From Diospyros lotus (Eukaryota > Streptophyta > Magnoliopsida > Ericales > Ebenaceae): DNA of 64,000 nt. This document shows positions 11,196 to 26,079 of this stretch, in pieces. The first letter of the stretch is position 1; every line of letters starts with the position of its first letter. The stretch covers positions 21,186,339 through 21,250,338 of the forward strand of contig NC_068341.1 in assembly GCF_014633365.1 (NCBI RefSeq). The letters run 5' to 3'. Below the pieces are notes generated by a model. That model made no database searches. It was not told the origin of the DNA and saw nothing but the letters and a program-made list of their open reading frames with translations. Made by a program: the position numbers and the translations under genes.

Positions 11196-13132
11196 TGAAA
11201 GTAAAGCAAGATCGCTACGGGGCAAGCAACGTAGTTCAAAAATTTTGAACCTTACCCCGATCCCAGCGATTGGATCAACGTCGAAATCAAATCATTCACA
11301 AACAAATAAATAAATCTAACCTTTAGATTATCGAGTCGTTCGCGGATTTGAGCCGTCCAAGCGTCCGGCCTCTAACTCGTGATATGCGGCACGTGTCCGT
11401 TAGCAAGGAGAGAAGAATGGGAGTGCTAGCTCCTTCTCCTTTGCGCGGCTTGTGTATGGACAGAAAAAGAACGCCCTCGTTTCGTATTGATGCCAAAATA
11501 AACGGGAAGAGTGAACGGCAATACGTTTTTCAACTCTTGAAAAACGACACCAAAAATCACTTAATTTTGGGCAACCCATAAAGGAATATTTATAGTGAAA
11601 TATCCTAGGGTTTCTAAAACCCTAATGGATTGGGCTAGCCCATTAATTCTAATTTAATTAGAATTTTAAGTGGGCTTATTCTAGTCCAACTAGAAATATA
11701 ATTAAATGGCTCAAATCTTTTTATAGGTTTAAATAAAATATTTTGGCCCAAATCTAATTCAAGCCCAAATATAATATTTAATATTTAGCCCAAATCTAAT
11801 TTGGTCCAAATATAATATTTAATATTTGGCCCAAATCTAATTTAGTCCAAATATAATATTTGGCCCAAATCTAATTTAGTCCAAATATTAACTTAAACCC
11901 AAAAATATTTTATTTCTTATTTGTCACTCCAACAAATAGAAAATTATTAAATTAGAAACTCCTTCCTAATTTAATCAATTGCCATTTTTAGGAAACTCTT
12001 TCCATTATAACGACTCCTCGTCATATCGACGTCATTACGTCTATTTGTTCTTTTTTCGTGAGAACCTACGACGGCACAACTTCTTACCGTGTCCCACTTA
12101 ACTATACGTCCACTCTCTTGGTTTAAGTCAAGGACCGTGCCTATTGCGTATGACTCATTAGGCTTCCGAATATGTTGGCAATGTGTCGGTACAAACACAT
12201 AAGACAAGATTGGCCTCTACCAAGGCATCATGCCTACCCAATTATTCAGAAGGATTCATAATCCGCAAATAACCTTTCATGAGCATGGTTACCGTGTAAT
12301 TCGATCCTCTCGTTAATGTATCTTATGTGATCTCAAGTATGGCGATGTGTTGCTTGATAACGATCACATGAGTTTTCTTCGGTCTTCTAGATATCTTCAC
12401 TTCATAGAAAGTAAATCAATAACTCCTTATTGATCTCTTTTACCATGGCCATGGATTTAAAGTGAATATCCACCGAAGGCGCCTTAGATACATCATCCTC
12501 TATCAAGGGATAGACGAGTCTCATATTGGTTATATACCCATCTCCATAAGTCTCACGACATACCCAACGATCGCTCATGTGCAGCCTTTGTCTAGGCCCA
12601 TCGAAACGATGTCAAAGCATACCGGTCTTCTTATGAGATGACCGTGACAACCTCAGGTCCAAGGATTAGTTACACCCATCTCATATGAGAATACCATCAA
12701 CATATAATCAAAATGGATTCTCATGGCGAGTCATGTCCAGTGACACGTTCTCCAACATTGGTCACCTATGTACTTGTCTAGGCATCCCCATGCCTATGGG
12801 TGTGAGACCCCCATTGCTATCACATAGCAAAAACATAGCACATACAAGTCTTACCGCAATTGTTAATGTCCATTCTTGACATTGTTACGACTTGGGACGT
12901 TTAATGATGTCTAGAAACTATGATGCATCATCTCACGTCTTTATAGATTAATCACAGTATACATCATATGGACTTCTATCTAGTTTCATTTGGTTATTAC
13001 AACAATAACAAGAAACCAATAGAATGACTTCTTGTAAATTTGAACAACTCTTTATTCAAATAATAAACATGATTACAATTGTCAGTGTACAACATATCCA
13101 ATCTGATTGGGTTTAGAGCACCTACACTAACA
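11196..13132 (-). repeat. 5' LTR of the copia element
   Basis: This 1937-bp LTR is the partner of 3767-5762. It has four units of the internal minisatellite (starts at 11747, 11789, 11830 and 11864) and a TATAAATA promoter on the minus strand near 11586. Scattered single-base differences from the other LTR show the insertion is not recent. Confidence 0.9.
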
Positions 13133-13137
13133 ATTGA

Positions 13138-14961
13138 TCAGCCTCAGCCCAAGCCAAGTTAGCATGTATGTTTGCGTTGGCCACTAGCCTTTGTAAACCC
13201 CTAAATAGCAAGAAATGATACGTTGGAATTCATCAAGGTTAGCCAAACTCTTACTCCATGAAACCTAAGTTGGATAATCTTACCTCCACTAGGTGTTGCT
13301 TGGTAATGTCAAAACTTTTCGGTAAGCGCTTCATGAATTCCCACTCTTTACGCAGTAGCACCTTTGCGTAGATTAGTCGTGCCCCCACACCAGGCTTCTT
13401 CATTGAGTTAGTGTCAAGTAGCCTTGGCCATACCTAAATTTCATGCCCCTTTAATAGTTGACGTGGGAGTGGGATCTTTCCTTCATGAATTGACCTTGTA
13501 GCTGAAAATTGAAGCGGATGTGCGCAGAACTTTGTCTCTAACTCCCTTCGCGATGGGGCTCTATTCATTGAGGGAGTGTACCTATCCAGCTAGGCTTGTT
13601 TGGGTTAGGATCTTATCTCCTCAGCGTCTGCTTCTACCACAACCTGGCCTTGGCTATCGCTAGTGTTTATTGTGTGTCCGAACTTAATGAAGAAGGTGAG
13701 TTAGGCAGCTCACCTTGATCATAGATGTGTCAGCCTGCAGTGATGGAAGCATTAGAGGAAGAATAATTGGTGGCAAGTTGAGTGGATTGGCATGCAATGT
13801 TCCATCGAGGTTCTTACATCGCCTAACTTCTAGGGGCACTTCTGCTTCCTTGGTCTCTTCAGATTCCGAGGTATGAATGGGTTGCAATGGCAGTTGTTGT
13901 TGAAGTTGTTTTAACTGTTGCCACCTATCTTTTTTCTCCTTGGCCTCTTGAGATAGCTTTAGGGCCTTAGCCATTTTATCCATGCCGGTCCTTTGAAATT
14001 GCTACGTCTCTATAAATGACAAAAGAAAAAAACCATTAATACATTGCCTAAAAGTAGAGAAACAAAAGCAATTAAATAAAAAAAAAATATATACAAGGTG
14101 AGGTAAGCATCCTCGAAGTCTGTCTCCCATTCATATCCTTCCTTCTTTTCTTCTCTTGCTTCATCTTCATCCCCCACTGCATCTATCTCTTCCTCACTAC
14201 TCTCTTCTTCCTCTTCTTCTTCATCCACTACTTGAGGTCCTTGGGGAGCATCCTTCTTTGGGAACTAGTTCAAAAGTCCTAAAATCTTAAGTTACGGGCT
14301 CCAACGGGATGGCACCTTCATCCCCATCCCTCTCGACCACCATCCATCTTGCCTCAATTAGAGGTTCGTCCAGGAGTATGTTAGCTAAGATAACAGGTCC
14401 TTCATAAGCCAACTTGTCAATGTCTGCTTGATGCATCTTGACTAGTGACTTTGCAGCTGGCCATTTGCACATCTTCTTTCTCATGGATGTAGTGCACTAG
14501 AATTGCGGAGCTTTCCAACTTAAGGGAGACTGAACCACTAGGCATCTCGTCTCGAAGCCGCCCACCTTATGTGGTGACTTTTGAAAAGCTTGACTTTATT
14601 GGTCATATTTTGAAGAGCTACAAACTCTTTCTCCCTTCTTGTGGTTCGGATATGATAGAAACATTCGAACAAATCGGTGGTGGGCTCTACTCCGTGCTCT
14701 TTGCATAAAACAAAAAATCTTGTAAGCATCGCCCAACCATTTGGATGCAATTGGGCTAGCGTTAACTCCTCATTCAATAAAAAAATGCATCCCAAATGGG
14801 TGAAGCAGTAGTCTGAGTCTTGCCCTCAAACTATTAATATGAATTGCCACCTCAACCTCTTCAACAATGGCGGTAAACCCTTTCTTATACAGCTTCCTCG
14901 GCAACCACAAAATAGGGATGCTAAATGCATGCTCATAACTTGCAACGTCCCTACTCTTCAA
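13138..14961 (-). pseudogene. Decayed 'putative gypsy-type transposon' protein gene
   Basis: Minus-strand pieces fit the plant Transposase_28 / putative gypsy-type transposon domain, a gag-like family. 14961-14770 and 14795-14538 include LAQLHPNGWAMLTRFFVLCKE, then EPTTDLFECFYHIR and KEFVALQNMTNK. 14484-14287 follows. 14228-14010 is very acidic (MDEEEEEEESSEEE). 13983-13684 is Lys- and Gln-rich and coiled-coil-like. Frameshifts or introns separate the pieces. The copia element at 3767-13132 landed inside this gene, and the tail reappears at 3660-3766. The family assignment rests on the HPNGWA...FVLCKEHGVEPT pattern. Expression is unlikely. Confidence 0.6.
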
Positions 14962-15059
14962 AATTGATCATTGCAGTCTGGGAGAAATAATTATCCTAGA
15001 CGCCCCAGACGTACCTTATTGCAATATGGGTATGGGTTTATAAAAGGCCATACTTAATT

Positions 15060-15912
15060 ACTTTTGGTGTCAAAAACAATCTAAGGAAGAGTAGTCTTTG
15101 GAAGAGTCTTCAGGTGCGTCAAAAGAGTCTTTGGGTGCTAGCGAGTCTTCGGGAAAGTAAAGGACGAAGGTGTGAACCACATGGGACCATCATTATTTAT
15201 AACCTTCCTTTCGCAAGCTGAACCGCCATGTAATTAGTATGCGCGTGTGAGCCTAGGCATCTAGAGATGTCTTTCGCCTCTTTTAATGTGCGGTAGAAAC
15301 TTATTTAAAATTCTTCCTTCAAACCTAAAACATCTACATACCTATCTTCGAAAAATTCAAGACCCCATACTTTTTCCTTTGTCTTATAGCCAAATTCAAG
15401 AATAAGGAGTTATTTTCGTTGGATAATCAAACATGGAAGTAACCTCTAGAAGACGCGGAGAGTCTTTTGGGAAAGGCTGGCAAAAGCCCTTGAATCCCGA
15501 AGACTCAAAAAGTTATCAGGACAAAGAACCCTACCCTTGAATCCCAAAGACTTAAAAGGATAGTCTTTGGGACCTTCGGGGAAAGCCCACGGAAGGATAG
15601 TCTTCAGGGTTTCCAATTCCTGAAGATACATTTAGGCCCCTTGACCCTCATCTGCAAACCTGAAGAGCTAGATGCCTAGTCTAAAGGGTCTTGCCACTAG
15701 CGTGTGCCACGTGTTTTGCTTTGCCACATGGCCTAGTCCTTGATGCCTGTAAATACCCCTTGGATCTGTGTCTTTCAGATCTAGATCTAACACTTGAAAA
15801 CCTAGACTTAAACCCAAACCCAACACTTTAGATTCATCAACTCCAACCCCTTTCAGAGAACTCGAAGACACACTCAACCCATTTGCACATAATCTTCTAC
15901 ATGATGGCAACA
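15060..15912 (+). repeat. Possible LTR fragment upstream of a tRNA-Met primer site
   Basis: The segment contains a promoter-like 'ctgtaaataccc' (about 15747) and ends near GGCAACA, eight bases before a primer-binding-like site at 15921. It also repeats the phrase 'cttgaatccc(g/a)aagactcaaaa'. I could not find the start of the LTR, a polypurine tract or a target duplication, so the boundaries are guesses. Confidence 0.3.
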
Positions 15913-15920
15913 TCTAACTT

Positions 15921-15931
15921 TGGTATCAGAG
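15921..15931 (+). other. Primer-binding-site-like word
   Basis: TGGTATCAGAG on the + strand matches the start of the initiator tRNA-Met site of plant LTR retrotransposons. What follows is A/T-rich and has no gag, so any element here is truncated. Confidence 0.4.
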
Positions 15932-15933
15932 AT

Positions 15934-18150
15934 CTCGCACGAGAAAGTTCACCACGTATCTTCTAATTGTTTCTCTATCACATACCATCTAGAGACTCAG
16001 AAAATCAATTAATAAAATCATAATTTTATATTTTTATTTTCCTAATATTTAGTCTATTTAGCATATTTTATGTTTTAAGGTGTTCATTTATGATATTTTT
16101 TATGTATAAGACATTAGTGACAAAGTTTAATAAATTATGTTTAAAAAAATAAAAATAAATAAATAAATAAATAATTTTCATTTGTATTATTACACATATT
16201 TTTATCTAATTTTTTGTCCTTATTCTCTTACTTAAAATATGTATTTATATAGATTTTATATATTAAATATTTTTTTATAAGAAAGGCAAAGGAAATTAAT
16301 TGACGCAATTTTGAGATGATTTGGAAGCTACTATTGGAAATTGGAATTTGAAAGCTAAACAACGTGGTCTGGTTATTATTAAATTAAAAAAAATTAATGG
16401 GCCATGCTTGACTTATATATATATATATATATATTCAAGCAAAAGGAAGGCGTGAATACTAAATTAGAATTACAATTAATTTATAATATAATATATATTT
16501 AGAGGCCCATATATATGCATATATTGATATATATATATATATATATATGGAGGCCCATATATATATTATAATATAAATTGGAAAGGCTACTTGAATTTGA
16601 AAATTGAAGGTCCAGGAAACCACGTGCAATTGGATGGAAGGAATTGAAGGCCCATGGTGTAATAATAAATTGGAGATGGAATTGGGGGCCCACATTCATT
16701 TAATATTGGAAGTCCAATTGAAGTGGGCCCATGGAAATTGGAGGGCTTGCCATGCGCCGCACTTGGTATATATATATATATATATATAAATAATATATTA
16801 GGGGCATTCAGAGCGGCGAGGAAAATTGGAGAAGAGAAGAAAGCGGCACATTGGAGATTCAGGGAGGAAGAAAATTGCAGAACAGAAAGGAAGCGGCAAA
16901 TCGGACGGAAACGTAAGCATGAATATATGTTAGATTTTTGTATTTTTTATTCCATTATGTTTGACTAAAATCTTTTAGTCAATTTAAGAAATTTAAAAAT
17001 AGTTAGTAAAATTGTGAGATTTTGTTATTAATCTTATTTATTTTTCTATTCAAATATATATATATACATTTTTTATTTTATATGTTAATGATTGCATAAT
17101 TTGATTAATTAAAAATATGTTTTAATTAATTTAATTGTGTGATCTATAGTTAAACTAAATTCATAATCTGTAATTGTTATGATGTTCAGTTGAAGTGATA
17201 ATTAAGCAACATAATTATGATCTTAGATTTTGTTACTTAAGGAAAACATAAAATGAATTAAATAATCTGGCATTTGTTGATTGTTATTCATCTTTAACTC
17301 CTTAGTTCGTAATGCTATCAGTAAATTCATGAGTATTGCTTCATACCAATTGGTTCATACCAATTGGTTTATTGATAAGGATTAATTTGGGTGTTGGGCC
17401 GAAATTAATTAAATTAGAAAAAGTAAAACTTGTCTTGTTTGTTGACAATCTTTGATTATAAAAAATATATCTATTTGAGATTAGTGATCAATTTACAGTC
17501 GTGAGTAATTTTCCTTGAATCGATATTGTCTCCAATCAAATTTAGTTACTTAATTCTGTTTCTTTTAAATTATTATTTTATCAATTAATTTTAGTATTAA
17601 ACCCTCCTTATTTTTTTTTTATTTTCATTGATTTATTATGATATTAAATTTGATTGATTAGTCTATATGGATTGACCTTTACTTGTCATTACTATTAATT
17701 GTGAGTAGAGAAATTTTATTATTTGGTGCATTCGACACATATCACCCATTTGGAGACAATTAAGACATAGCTCATCTCAGAAACCCTTACAACTCTCTTG
17801 GAGCTAGACCCATCCGAAGGCCCTTAGTACAAGGCCCATTTGGGGCCACCCACTCTTGAAGACCCTTCGGGCCACCAACCATCCGAAGGCCATCCTTTTT
17901 GTGAAATTTTCTAGGGCTCTTTTCTAACTCTCCTAGAAAACGGATTAAGTCGTTCTCCAATCGGGCGTTTGCTAGTGCCACTCACTAACATAGACCTTAG
18001 ACCATCTCCAATGCATGGCCAAAATTCTTACCAAGTCAATAAATAAGGAGGAAAATGTTGAAATTCATTTCCAACCCCACCTCTCTATCTGTTTTGTCAC
18101 TCCCCAAAAATTTGGTTGAGCTTCAAATGGCTCTCTAGAGATGATAAGTT
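15934..18150. other. A/T-rich non-coding DNA with microsatellites
   Basis: I see no gene here. There are AAAT repeats near 16143-16175 and (AT)n runs near 16416-16435, 16527-16548 and 16767-16788. 16600-16750 repeats GGCCCA-containing phrases. 17340-17372 contains a doubled 'ttcataccaattgg'. 17790-17900 repeats 'ccatccgaaggcc'. Confidence 0.6.
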
Positions 18151-18500
18151 GAAATTTGCTCTCGATTGCATTTTGTATATATTTTATATGTATTGAAGTA
18201 TTAGGTGAATTATATTTTATGTATTTGATTATTAATTTTTTATATGCGTATATTTGATTTTTTTATGTATTTGATTATATATTTTGTGTATACATGTATT
18301 TAATTATTTTGTGTACTTGATTATTCATTTTGTGTGTATTTGATTATTTTGTGTATTTAATTATTGATTATATGTGTATGTGTGGATCTCATTATTTTAA
18401 TGTAATGTGTATGTGTGTATTTGTTTATATGTGTATGTGTGTATTTGATTATTGATTATGTGTATTTAATTTATTTTGTGTATCACATATTTTTTCTACA
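18150..18500. repeat. Low-complexity TG/TA minisatellite
   Basis: About 350 bp are built from variants of 'tgtgtatttgattat' with no fixed unit length. This is a simple-sequence expansion without coding content. Confidence 0.7.
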
Positions 18501-20000
18501 TGTTTCAATGTAATATTTTGAAGTTGATTCTAAAAATAAATGTCAAAGTTACTCAATTAGATTATTTAATGTTGTATTTAAAATAATAATTATTGTATCA
18601 CAAGAAAAGTATTTATTTTTGTGATTTTTTTCCACAGTTTGACCAATTAAATTTTGAATTATGAAAATATTTTAAATAATTTTGTTAAATTATTGTTTTT
18701 AAAAAATATTAATAAATTTATTTACAAACATATTCAATATTATAAAAATCTAATATCATCATATTTATTATTAAATTATCAAATAAATAATAAAATTTTA
18801 TAGTAATAAAAATTATAAGTGAGGTAAAATAAATATAATTAAAATTTATTAATAAATAAGTGAGATAGAGAGTGAAATAGAGAAGAGAATAGGGAGTGTA
18901 GTTGGAACACATATAATTTTTTTAGGTAAAATTAAAATAGAAAATAAATTATTTATAATATAATAGAGAGTGAGATATGGAAGAGGGTTGGAGATAGCCT
19001 TAATCCATATATTCTCACCGGGGTCTACCGAGTTGTTTCCCAAGCCAAACAAGTTTAATTATTGTATCATTCGAACAACAATTTTAGTTAGAGTTTTTAT
19101 AGGACCATGGGGGATATATAAATTTGTATGAATTCTATGAAATGGGTATTTTTGACATATTGACTAAATTTTATAGGGACATGGAGGGAACTAAAATTTG
19201 TTCTAGTTTCTTGAAAGAATATAAGAGTATTTTCGGTACATTAGCTAATTTTACATTGAGATAGTCTTTGTTAATCAAGATATGAAACGGAAAAGATCAG
19301 ATATAAGAAGTATTTCAAATGTTTGTTTTTTTTAACATGTTTGTTAAACTTATGTAGTGACCTTTAGAAAAGAAGTCACGTGACTTCTTATCTTAATTTT
19401 TTTTATGTATGTTTATCTTTTTCATCCCTCAAGATAAACATATATTGATTCTTATAAATAAGAAAAAAAATGACGCTTATATTCTTTATTGTATTTTAAA
19501 AAATTTAATAAACAGTTTGATAAAAATCTTAGAATGTTTTATAGCGTCTTATTTTGGTCATTCCATATCTTGATTTGAAAAACATTCCGATCTTATTTTA
19601 ATACTTTTTTATCTTACTTATTTTAAGAAATGTTACCAAGGGAATGCAATCTCATTATTTTGGTAAAGTTGCCTTAGCCCTCTCAACTCAACTAAAATGA
19701 GCTAGTTTGGAGGTTTGTGGTGTTGCCAAACTCCGTATTAACAGATTTCGTATCAAATACACCTCAACTCACTTGAATACTCCAAGGGGGAATTCAAGGG
19801 CTCCGGGTCAAAAACAACCTGGATCAACTAGTTCAATCTAATTTTCAAAATACTAAAAGTTAATATAATATTAAAATTGGCATCCATGACCATGGCCTTG
19901 TCATTGTCATGGAGATTTTGTATAATAGTTGTCATAGATAGGAGGATAACACGTTCCTTAGGAAGACCAGCCATCTTAATCTTGTAGCTCCAAATGCTCC
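18501..20000. other. A/T-rich stretch, nothing recognised
   Basis: No gene, terminal repeat or promoter could be supported. Short open frames on the minus strand (18718-19052) are Ile/Leu/Tyr-rich products of A/T-rich DNA. Confidence 0.6.
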
Positions 20001-20003
20001 CAG

Positions 20004-20023
20004 CCGCTATGGCCCATGGAATC
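20004..20023 (+). promoter_or_regulatory. Distal block shared by the two ADH upstream regions
   Basis: Twenty bases containing GCTATGGCCCATGGAA are identical to 47687-47706, upstream of ADH-B. The word includes GGCCCA, a known plant TCP/site II-type motif. It marks the outer part of the duplicated upstream region. Whether it is functional is not known. Confidence 0.5.
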
Positions 20024-20468
20024 TGCTTCGTTGAATTTCTTCATTCAGTGCTTCGTTGGTTATTTAAGAGTTTTAGGCTTCCCAGTGATGTAATGATTGA
20101 TGACAACTGGAATTACTGTTAATAAGTCTGAAAAGTTTATTATTGTATTGGTCATGTTATTCGTACATCATTTATGTACATTTTAGACCATACAAGACAT
20201 ATAAATGACATAAATATCACTCGTTTTTTTGCGCCTCACCATCTTAAGTAAGGACATTTTAGACATTGGTACATCATTGTGTAGCCCAAGATATACACAA
20301 TGATGTACTAATAGTATTTTTCGTATTGTATATTAACACTACTCACCGACTCATTATTCTGCTAATATAAGGCTTATCGGGACACCTAACCCAACATAAA
20401 TATGGATAAATTAATTCGAAATTATTATTTATGATAAACTATGTTCACACATTTAATTATTTAATTAA

Positions 20469-21564
20469 CGATGTACAAAATTTTGATCTAATCAAAATAA
20501 TTGAATCGAATCGATTGAAATTGTTAGTTTAATTCGATTTTTGTAAACATTCGATTTAATTCGGTTTCTTTAGAGAAATTTTGATTTTTTGGTTTCGATT
20601 CAGTTTTTAAATTAAAAATAGCTGAACTAATTGAACTGATCGAAATTATAAAATGATGTCGTTTTGGGCCTAGTATAAAAGAAAAAGAATAGACAAAAGT
20701 CATAGAACGATAGAAGGATTGAATCGATATTTTGGTCATTTCATCCTTTCCCTCCGTTCAATCTTTTTCCTTATCCTTTGTCTTCCATTGCCATCTCCCA
20801 CTGATCCCATCACTCCCTTCGATGTCGATGCTTACGCCAACCCTTATTCTCTACCTCTTACACGAATGACGACCAATTCTGTTCCTATCGGCCATCGCTA
20901 CCGCATCTTTTTCCCTCCAATTGTTTTCTCTCACCGCAAACCACTAGTTTCATCACACGAGTCGCACCATTGTGCTCACCCATTGACGCCATCTTGGCAA
21001 CCACTATTGGTTGTCGATTCAGTAAGTTTTCAGACAACATTCTTATGGGTGGGTATCTACATTAAAACCTAGATCTACTGAAATCTAACCATTAATTTTT
21101 TTTTGATTTTTGGATACGTGGTTCATTGAACTAAGGTTAATCTGATGGTCAATTCTAATCATCAGAATCAACCATGGATAGTGGTCGACAATGTTTTATC
21201 ATAAACGAGTATTGAGTCTTTTGACAATAAAATTAATTTTTAAATCTATAAAACATCAACAATTGAATCAAATTAAATTTTGAATATATGAACCATCGTG
21301 ATTAGCGAAATTCGATGATCAATTTTAATCATTAGAATTACTGGCTGACTGGTGAGAACAGTAAAGCTGAAAATTAGTTTGATCTATTCGTTTATTTTCA
21401 AGTTTCTTTGAGTTTGTTTGGTTTATTCAGTCGATTTGAATTTTACGAATGTTGTTCGATTTTTGGATTTACTTGGTCAATATAGTTCAGTTTTGTACAA
21501 TAGTTCGATTTTTTCAATTATTAAATTTTGATTGATTAAGTGAATCAATCATTTGCACACCTCA
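20469..21564. mobile_element. Non-autonomous hAT-like element
   Basis: The left end (GATGTACAAAATTTTGAT) and the right end (read inverted, GAGGTGTGCAAATGATTGA) form an imperfect inverted repeat. Just inside both ends are 'aattcgatt/ttcggtt' phrases typical of plant GTGCAAA...TTTGCAC elements. There is no transposase. An internal 117-codon frame (20719-21072) has no recognisable features. It sits between two blocks that ADH-A shares with ADH-B, so it probably entered the ADH-A upstream region after the duplication. Confidence 0.45.
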
Positions 21565-21888
21565 ACCTTTAATGTATTATTAAATTAAAACATGTATTTT
21601 TATATTCTAAAAATTACATTCATTTTCTTTTAATTAATTATTTCTTAAAAAAATCAAGTGATTTTATAAAAATTACGTGTACCATTTGTAACCGAAATCT
21701 AATCCCATAAGGTAGTGTAGTATAATTTTTGAATATTAAGAATAGTCAATATAATTAATACATAAGCTGAGGATATGAGTGTAATTCTCGTCTGTTATTT
21801 GAGTATGATTTTTTCTTATTTGTACGAGTCTAAACCAAGGGACTGCCCCCGTAAAACAAAACCCGCGGTCTGCCCAAAATACCAGTAA
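21565..21888. other. ADH-A distal upstream region
   Basis: A/T-rich DNA without genes. From about 21840 it becomes C/G-richer (ACTGCCCCCG, AAAACCCGCGG) as it approaches the conserved promoter block. Confidence 0.5.
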
Positions 21889-21934
21889 CCGGAAACCTGG
21901 CTTGGTTTTGCAATCCCGGCTTCGCCTACGGTAT
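21889..21934 (+). promoter_or_regulatory. Conserved proximal promoter block of ADH-A
   Basis: This 46-bp stretch matches 48148-48193 upstream of ADH-B at 41 of 46 positions, while the flanks differ much more. It contains AAACC and GGTTTTGCAA next to CCCGG and CGCC words. Plant ADH promoters carry anaerobic response elements with GGTTT and GC-rich motifs, so this is a good candidate for the hypoxia-response region. That role is inference. Confidence 0.6.
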
Positions 21935-21994
21935 TTAAGGGGTCCAACTATGATTATTAATAATTATTTTAAAAAGAGCGACTTTATGTCTTCG

Positions 21995-22002
21995 TATAAA
22001 TA
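21995..22002 (+). promoter_or_regulatory. TATA box of ADH-A
   Basis: TATAAATA lies 105 bp before the ATG and 61 bp after the conserved block. ADH-B has TATAAATG in the matching position. Confidence 0.75.
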
Positions 22003-22099
22003 CATCCCCACCCCCACAATTCTCAATGTCTCACACAAACCAACTGCGTGTATATAAAGAGTTCTCCGTTCTGAGAAAAAGCAAATTAAGCCCAGAGAG

Positions 22100-24129
<2,030 letters not shown>

Positions 24130-25021
24130 TAGAGTGATGGCTCAAGTTGGTCATAGCCGTGGATGTAGTGGAGTTGCATCCTCTGTAAACTGATGAATAA
24201 GAGTTTTTACCCAGATGTTGTGTGTGCTTATTATGTTGGTACATGCTTGTCGTTTCAGTCAAAATTTTGTTTTTAACATACGTACTCTTGAATTTGTTGA
24301 GCCAATCGTGAAGCTTTGATCTTCTGAATACATAATGAACAGTGAAAGTTGTGAGTGTTGAAGTTGGAAGTTTTTCTTCTTAAATACATTGTGGACAGCT
24401 TCCCAGTGAAGAATCCAGAACAAGGGAACACCATATCATCAAGCTGTATTATTAGATCTGATTATAGGAAGGAAAACACCTTTTCTTAATTCAGACCTAC
24501 ATAAATGTTAAGAAAACTGTTTTCAAGTGATTTATTATGCATATAAATGTGTTGCTTCCAATGGCAATTTCTTTCTCCTTCCTCACAAAGTTCCTGAACA
24601 AACTGAACACTCGTATCTAAGAAGGGACCACCCAACCACCATACGCACTGCCCATAGTAAAAGCAATCATGTAGGCCCAAAATCAAACCCACACCATATA
24701 AAATCAATTCTTTGATGTACTTAGGAACTTGCAATAAATAGACAATAAAAAAGAATAGGATCCAACATGGAAACCCCTCTAGTAAAAGAAGGAAAATCAC
24801 CATAGAACTGACAAGCCATTCCATATGGGCTAGGAGCCAAGATCCATTCCTCATGTCCATGTATATAAGCTATTAATGGAGTCTATTTTAGTCAATGATT
24901 TTTACATGTAAAAGCTTGATGGGTCTAACCTTGTATGTTTAAGGAGTCTCTTTACCGATATCTTTATCAAAGTTTAGAACAACAAAAATATAGGAAAAAA
25001 TTATTAGTACCGTAAAAGCAA
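24130..25021 (+). other. ADH-A 3' flank
   Basis: The likely 3' UTR contains AATAAG (about 24195) and GT-rich sequence consistent with a plant poly(A) region. No gene follows. A 124-codon minus-strand frame (24860-24486) is Cys/Trp/Leu-rich and unrecognised. Confidence 0.5.
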
Positions 25022-25735
25022 ATTTTATGATGCAAATAACCAAGTTCGTTTAATTTTTTGTTAGGCGTGTCAATGGGTCTGGGTAGATCAAGGAACCCAA
25101 TTGTGACAATGTTATTAGTTTGATTGTTTTTTTTATAGGTCAATTTGATGCTAGATTTAAATTCTTAGATTTGATTAAAATAGGTTCGGTTCTAGGTTCA
25201 ACCATTTTAGTGTATGAAACTAACTTGGACAGATCTATTACCTAATCATGGAGATTGACCATTTTATGATGCAAGTAACCAAGTTTGTTTAATATTTTGT
25301 TAGGCGTGTCAATGGGTCTGGGTAGATCAAGGAACCCAACCCAATTGTGACAATGTGATTAGTTTGATTGTTTTTTTTTTTATAGGTCAATTTGATGCTA
25401 GATTTAAATTCTTAGATTTGATTAAAATAGGTTTGGTTCTAGGTTCAACCATTTTAGTGTATGAAACTAACTTGGACAGATCTATTACCTATCATGGAGA
25501 GATTGACCATTTTATGATGCAAGTAACCAAGTTTGTTTAATTTTTTGTTAGGCGTGTAAATGGGTCTCGGTAGATCAAGGAACCCAATTGTGACAATGCG
25601 ATTAGTTTGATTGTTTTTTTTATAGGTTAATTTGATGCTAGATTTAAATTCTTAGATTCGATTAAAATATGTTCGATTCTAGGTTCAACCATTTTAGTGT
25701 ATGAAACTATCATGGAGATTGACCATTTTGCTACT
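25022..25735. repeat. Three tandem copies of a ~240-bp repeat
   Basis: The phrase GTTAGGCGTGTCAATGGGTC recurs at 25060, 25299 and, with small changes, 25547 (spacings 239 and 248 bp). Each is followed by the same ~200 bp, including 'atttgatgctagatttaaattcttag' split across the copies' shared core. The third copy is shortened. The start 'ggcgtgtcaatgggt' resembles ends of hAT-type non-autonomous elements, so this may be a tandemly multiplied one. Confidence 0.75.
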
Positions 25736-26079
25736 GTTTTTGCTCTTTGTTTCTCTCCCTATTTCTCTCTCTTTTCTGCTCTTTGTTTCTCTCTCCTTTC
25801 CCATCACATCAATGTATGACAATGATGGGCACAATTGCGACTGTGCTTCGATGATCCCTTCCTCCAATTGTCTAGCGATGGTTACCATTGCGAACTCACT
25901 ATTACTGTTGTGCCAAATAATCGGTCTGAATGTGATAAAATGGGTTTACAATCTAAGAGGATGACCTGAGGTATGAAAATGGGCTGAAAAATTAATTTGG
26001 GCCAGTGTAAACCATCAAGGCCAAGACCAAGACCAAAGGGCTAAGTGGGCCAAGGAAGTGTTTTCGGGCTTCGTAGAAA
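25736..26079. other. Non-coding; one copy of a dispersed repeat
   Basis: About 25709-25795 ('catggagattgaccatttt' plus a CT-rich tail) is repeated with changes at about 27511-27590. No gene. Confidence 0.5.

Larger units (their letters stand above)
3767..13132 (-). mobile_element. Full-length but coding-dead Ty1/copia retrotransposon
   Basis: The 9366-bp element is bounded by two direct LTRs (3767-5762 and 11196-13132), both TG...CA. It is flanked by a perfect 5-bp target duplication, ATTGA, at 3762-3766 and 13133-13137. A primer binding site complementary to initiator tRNA-Met lies just inside the right LTR and a polypurine tract just inside the left LTR, so transcription is on the minus strand. 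Domain order on that strand is gag, protease, integrase, reverse transcriptase, RNase H, which is the copia order. Every domain is broken by frameshifts and stops, and the RT motif YVDD has become YVDN, so the copy cannot be autonomous. Its intact outline means it could still be recognised in trans. Confidence 0.92.

Noticed and set aside
20719..21072. 117-codon frame with a signal-peptide-like start
   Set aside because: It lies inside a hAT-like non-autonomous element, has no recognisable domain, and lacks promoter or splice support.
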